Shown here piece after piece: positions 4,341 through 5,666 of a stretch of 5,666 nucleotides of DNA (position 1 is the first letter of the stretch; each line of letters starts with the position of its first letter). The notes beneath the pieces were generated by a model. That model had not been told where the DNA came from and searched no databases. It saw nothing but the letters and a program-made list of their open reading frames with translations. The DNA comes from an uncultured Sutterella sp. Lineage in GTDB: Bacteria; Pseudomonadota; Gammaproteobacteria; Burkholderiales; Burkholderiaceae_F. Position numbers and translations under genes: made by a program. The stretch covers positions 1-5,666 of the forward strand of contig CAKQKT010000109.1 of NCBI GenBank assembly GCA_934249275.1, read 5' to 3'.

Positions 4341-5666
4341 TCAGTTTTTGAAAAACGCGTAGCCGTTCTTGCCGCCTCGCTTGACGCGGTAGAGGGCTTC
4401 GTCGGCCTTTTCGTATAGCTCCTCGAACGAGCCGCCGTCATCGGGCGCAACGGCCACCCCCATGGAGGCGCCGACGTCGAAGTCTTCGGCCGCGCCGTAA
4501 TGCTCGGTCATGAGGCGCATGAAGATCTTCTTCACGCAGTTCGTCACGTTTTCTCGCGAACCGGCGTCCTTGAGGAAGACGATGAACTCGTCGCCGCCGA
4601 TGCGCACGACCAGATCCGACGTGCGAACGCTCTTCTTGAGCGTTTTCGCGAAGTGCTTGAGCACTTCGTCGCCCGTCAAGTGGCCGAACGTGTCGTTGAT
4701 GTCCTTGAAGTTGTCGAGGTCCAGAAGCAGAAGAGCATCGGTTCCATGCGAAGCAATCAGATGCTCGTCAATGCGCTTGATGCCCGCGCTGCGGTTGAAG
4801 CACTTTGTGAGCCCGTCCAGAGACGCTTCGAGCTCAATGACGGCAAGCCGGAGCTCCTGGCGACGCGCCGCCTCGTAGGCATCCATCACGTCGTTGCGCT
4901 GAATCATCGCAATGCTGTGCTTTCTGTCGGCATAGCGAACGATGACCTCCTTTCTTCGGAACTCCCGGTTGTCGTACATCATGCCGTAGCTGAAGGCGTA
5001 TTCGCCGTTTGTCTCAAGCTCGGCCTTGACCACGTCGCCGGAGAGCATGCGAAGAACCATCTCGCGATCCTCCGGCACGATATAGCGATTGGCCAGCTTC
5101 AGGAGGTTTTCCCAGTAGCCTTCGCCTTCGAAACCGGCCACCACGGCATCCTTCGCGAAGATGCAGCGGAAGTACCCCGTCGCCAAATCAACATAGTAGA
5201 GACAGTCGCAGGTCTGGCTCGCCAGATTGTTCGCGACCTCGTTGGACGTCGGATCGAACGTTTCGCGAGTTGCGACGATATAGAGCTTGTCCAGGCGGTT
5301 CTCAATGTAGAGACGGCTGATGCGTACCGTGGCGTACTCCGCATCCTTCAGAAAGCTGCGCATGCGAATCGTGCAGTCGCCATGCTCGTGACACGCGGCT
5401 GCGCGTCTCAAATTGTCGAGATCCAAGTAAGATCGACAATTGTCGCGTTCCGAAGCAAGCACGATTCTCGGAGCGACCCTGCCGGAAAGTTGGTCAACAT
5501 GAAGAACTTCGGGCAATTCCTTCGGATCCCAATCCATGCTCTTGAGGAACTTCGTCATGCCGGTCGTCAGGTCCACCTCAAGAACGGCCGAATAAATGTT
5601 GAACATCGCCTCGACCAAGTCCCGATTCTCTTCCTCAAGCGTCCGGACGCGGCGTTCCGCCTCAAC
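4341..5666 (-). CDS. Diguanylate cyclase with two PAS-like modules (C-terminal 441 residues; start outside window)
   Basis: Makes cyclic di-GMP from two GTP. The frame is open to base 5666 and continues upstream in frame, so the N-terminus is missing; a TTG at 5618 is an internal Leu codon, not a convincing start. The first visible residues (ERRVRTLEEENRDLVEAM) look like a coiled coil. Two PAS-like modules follow, each opening with a similar motif: EVDLTTG at 30-36 and YVDLATG at 158-164. A helix at about 260-283 links to the GGDEF domain at about 283-440. The DGLT signature (284-287), the LLLDLDNFKDIND metal/GTP segment, RIGGDEF at 355-361 and the terminal ADEALYRVKRGGKNG motif are all intact. 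R-T-S-D at 348-351 lies exactly five residues before GGDEF, the standard inhibitory I-site. No transmembrane segment is visible and no EAL domain follows. The ligand or signal of the PAS-like modules cannot be read from the sequence. Confidence 0.93.
   Translation of the reverse strand, partial: VEAERRVRTLEEENRDLVEAMFNIYSAVLEVDLTTGMTKFLKSMDWDPKELPEVLHVDQLSGRVAPRIVLASERDNCRSYLDLDNLRRAAACHEHGDCTIRMRSFLKDAEYATVRISRLYIENRLDKLYIVATRETFDPTSNEVANNLASQTCDCLYYVDLATGYFRCIFAKDAVVAGFEGEGYWENLLKLANRYIVPEDREMVLRMLSGDVVKAELETNGEYAFSYGMMYDNREFRRKEVIVRYADRKHSIAMIQRNDVMDAYEAARRQELRLAVIELEASLDGLTKCFNRSAGIKRIDEHLIASHGTDALLLLDLDNFKDINDTFGHLTGDEVLKHFAKTLKKSVRTSDLVVRIGGDEFIVFLKDAGSRENVTNCVKKIFMRLMTEHYGAAEDFDVGASMGVAVAPDDGGSFEELYEKADEALYRVKRGGKNGYAFFKN

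Noticed and set aside
4344..4356. GTTTTTGAAAAAC palindrome at the end of the GGDEF gene as a terminator
   Set aside because: It is inside the coding sequence (Phe-Phe-Lys-Asn codons), the loop is one base and there is no following U-run in the transcript.
3830..4418. Two overlapping plus-strand open frames across the intergenic gap
   Set aside because: No ribosome binding sites, no recognisable protein features, and the second runs into antisense of the GGDEF gene's 3' end.
5616..5618. TTG as the start codon of the diguanylate cyclase
   Set aside because: The frame stays open with coiled-coil-like sequence up to the window edge and there is no ribosome site before it; the gene is better called truncated by the window.

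Overview
The window is a compact, all-minus-strand piece of a Gram-negative, probably proteobacterial, genome. It holds the early part of a type IV pilus / type II secretion-like assembly operon and, upstream of it, the C-terminal part of a c-di-GMP synthase (diguanylate cyclase). The outer-membrane secretin with a lipoprotein signal, the GC-rich coding sequence and the MSHA-like gene order fit a proteobacterium. A gut-type betaproteobacterium (Burkholderiales, perhaps Sutterellaceae) is my best guess, but it rests on general impression and not on a marker gene.

Layout in the direction of transcription (high to low coordinates). Positions 5666-4341 encode the last 441 residues of a GGDEF protein with two PAS-like modules; its start lies outside the window. 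Positions 4340-3819 are a 522-base, visibly AT-richer gap with several short inverted and direct repeats; it must hold the promoter of the downstream operon. Then come four tightly packed genes: 3818-2088, a PilM-PilN fusion with GspL-like topology; 2088-1537, a PilO/GspM-family protein; 1537-980, a PilP/GspC-like protein; and 975-1, the first 325 residues of a lipoprotein secretin of the MshL/PilQ family, cut by the window edge. The first two junctions are 1-base TGATG overlaps preceded by GGAGG at the same distance. The third is a 4-base gap with no visible ribosome binding site.

Together the four proteins would form the alignment complex and outer-membrane gate of an envelope-spanning pilus or secretion machine. 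The actin-like cytoplasmic domain is joined through one transmembrane helix to the PilN periplasmic domain, which would pair with PilO; the PilP/GspC-like protein would reach the periplasmic domains of the secretin. Pilins, extension and retraction ATPases and the platform protein are expected beyond position 1. The nearby diguanylate cyclase has an intact GGDEF active site and product-inhibition site, which suggests, but does not prove, a local c-di-GMP link to pilus function.

No RNA gene, CRISPR array, transposase or plus-strand gene is supported. The long plus-strand open frames lie antisense to well-supported genes. I see no wholly new system; the more unusual points are the PilM-PilN fusion, the lipid anchor found on the secretin and not on the PilP-like protein, and the repeat-rich intergenic region.
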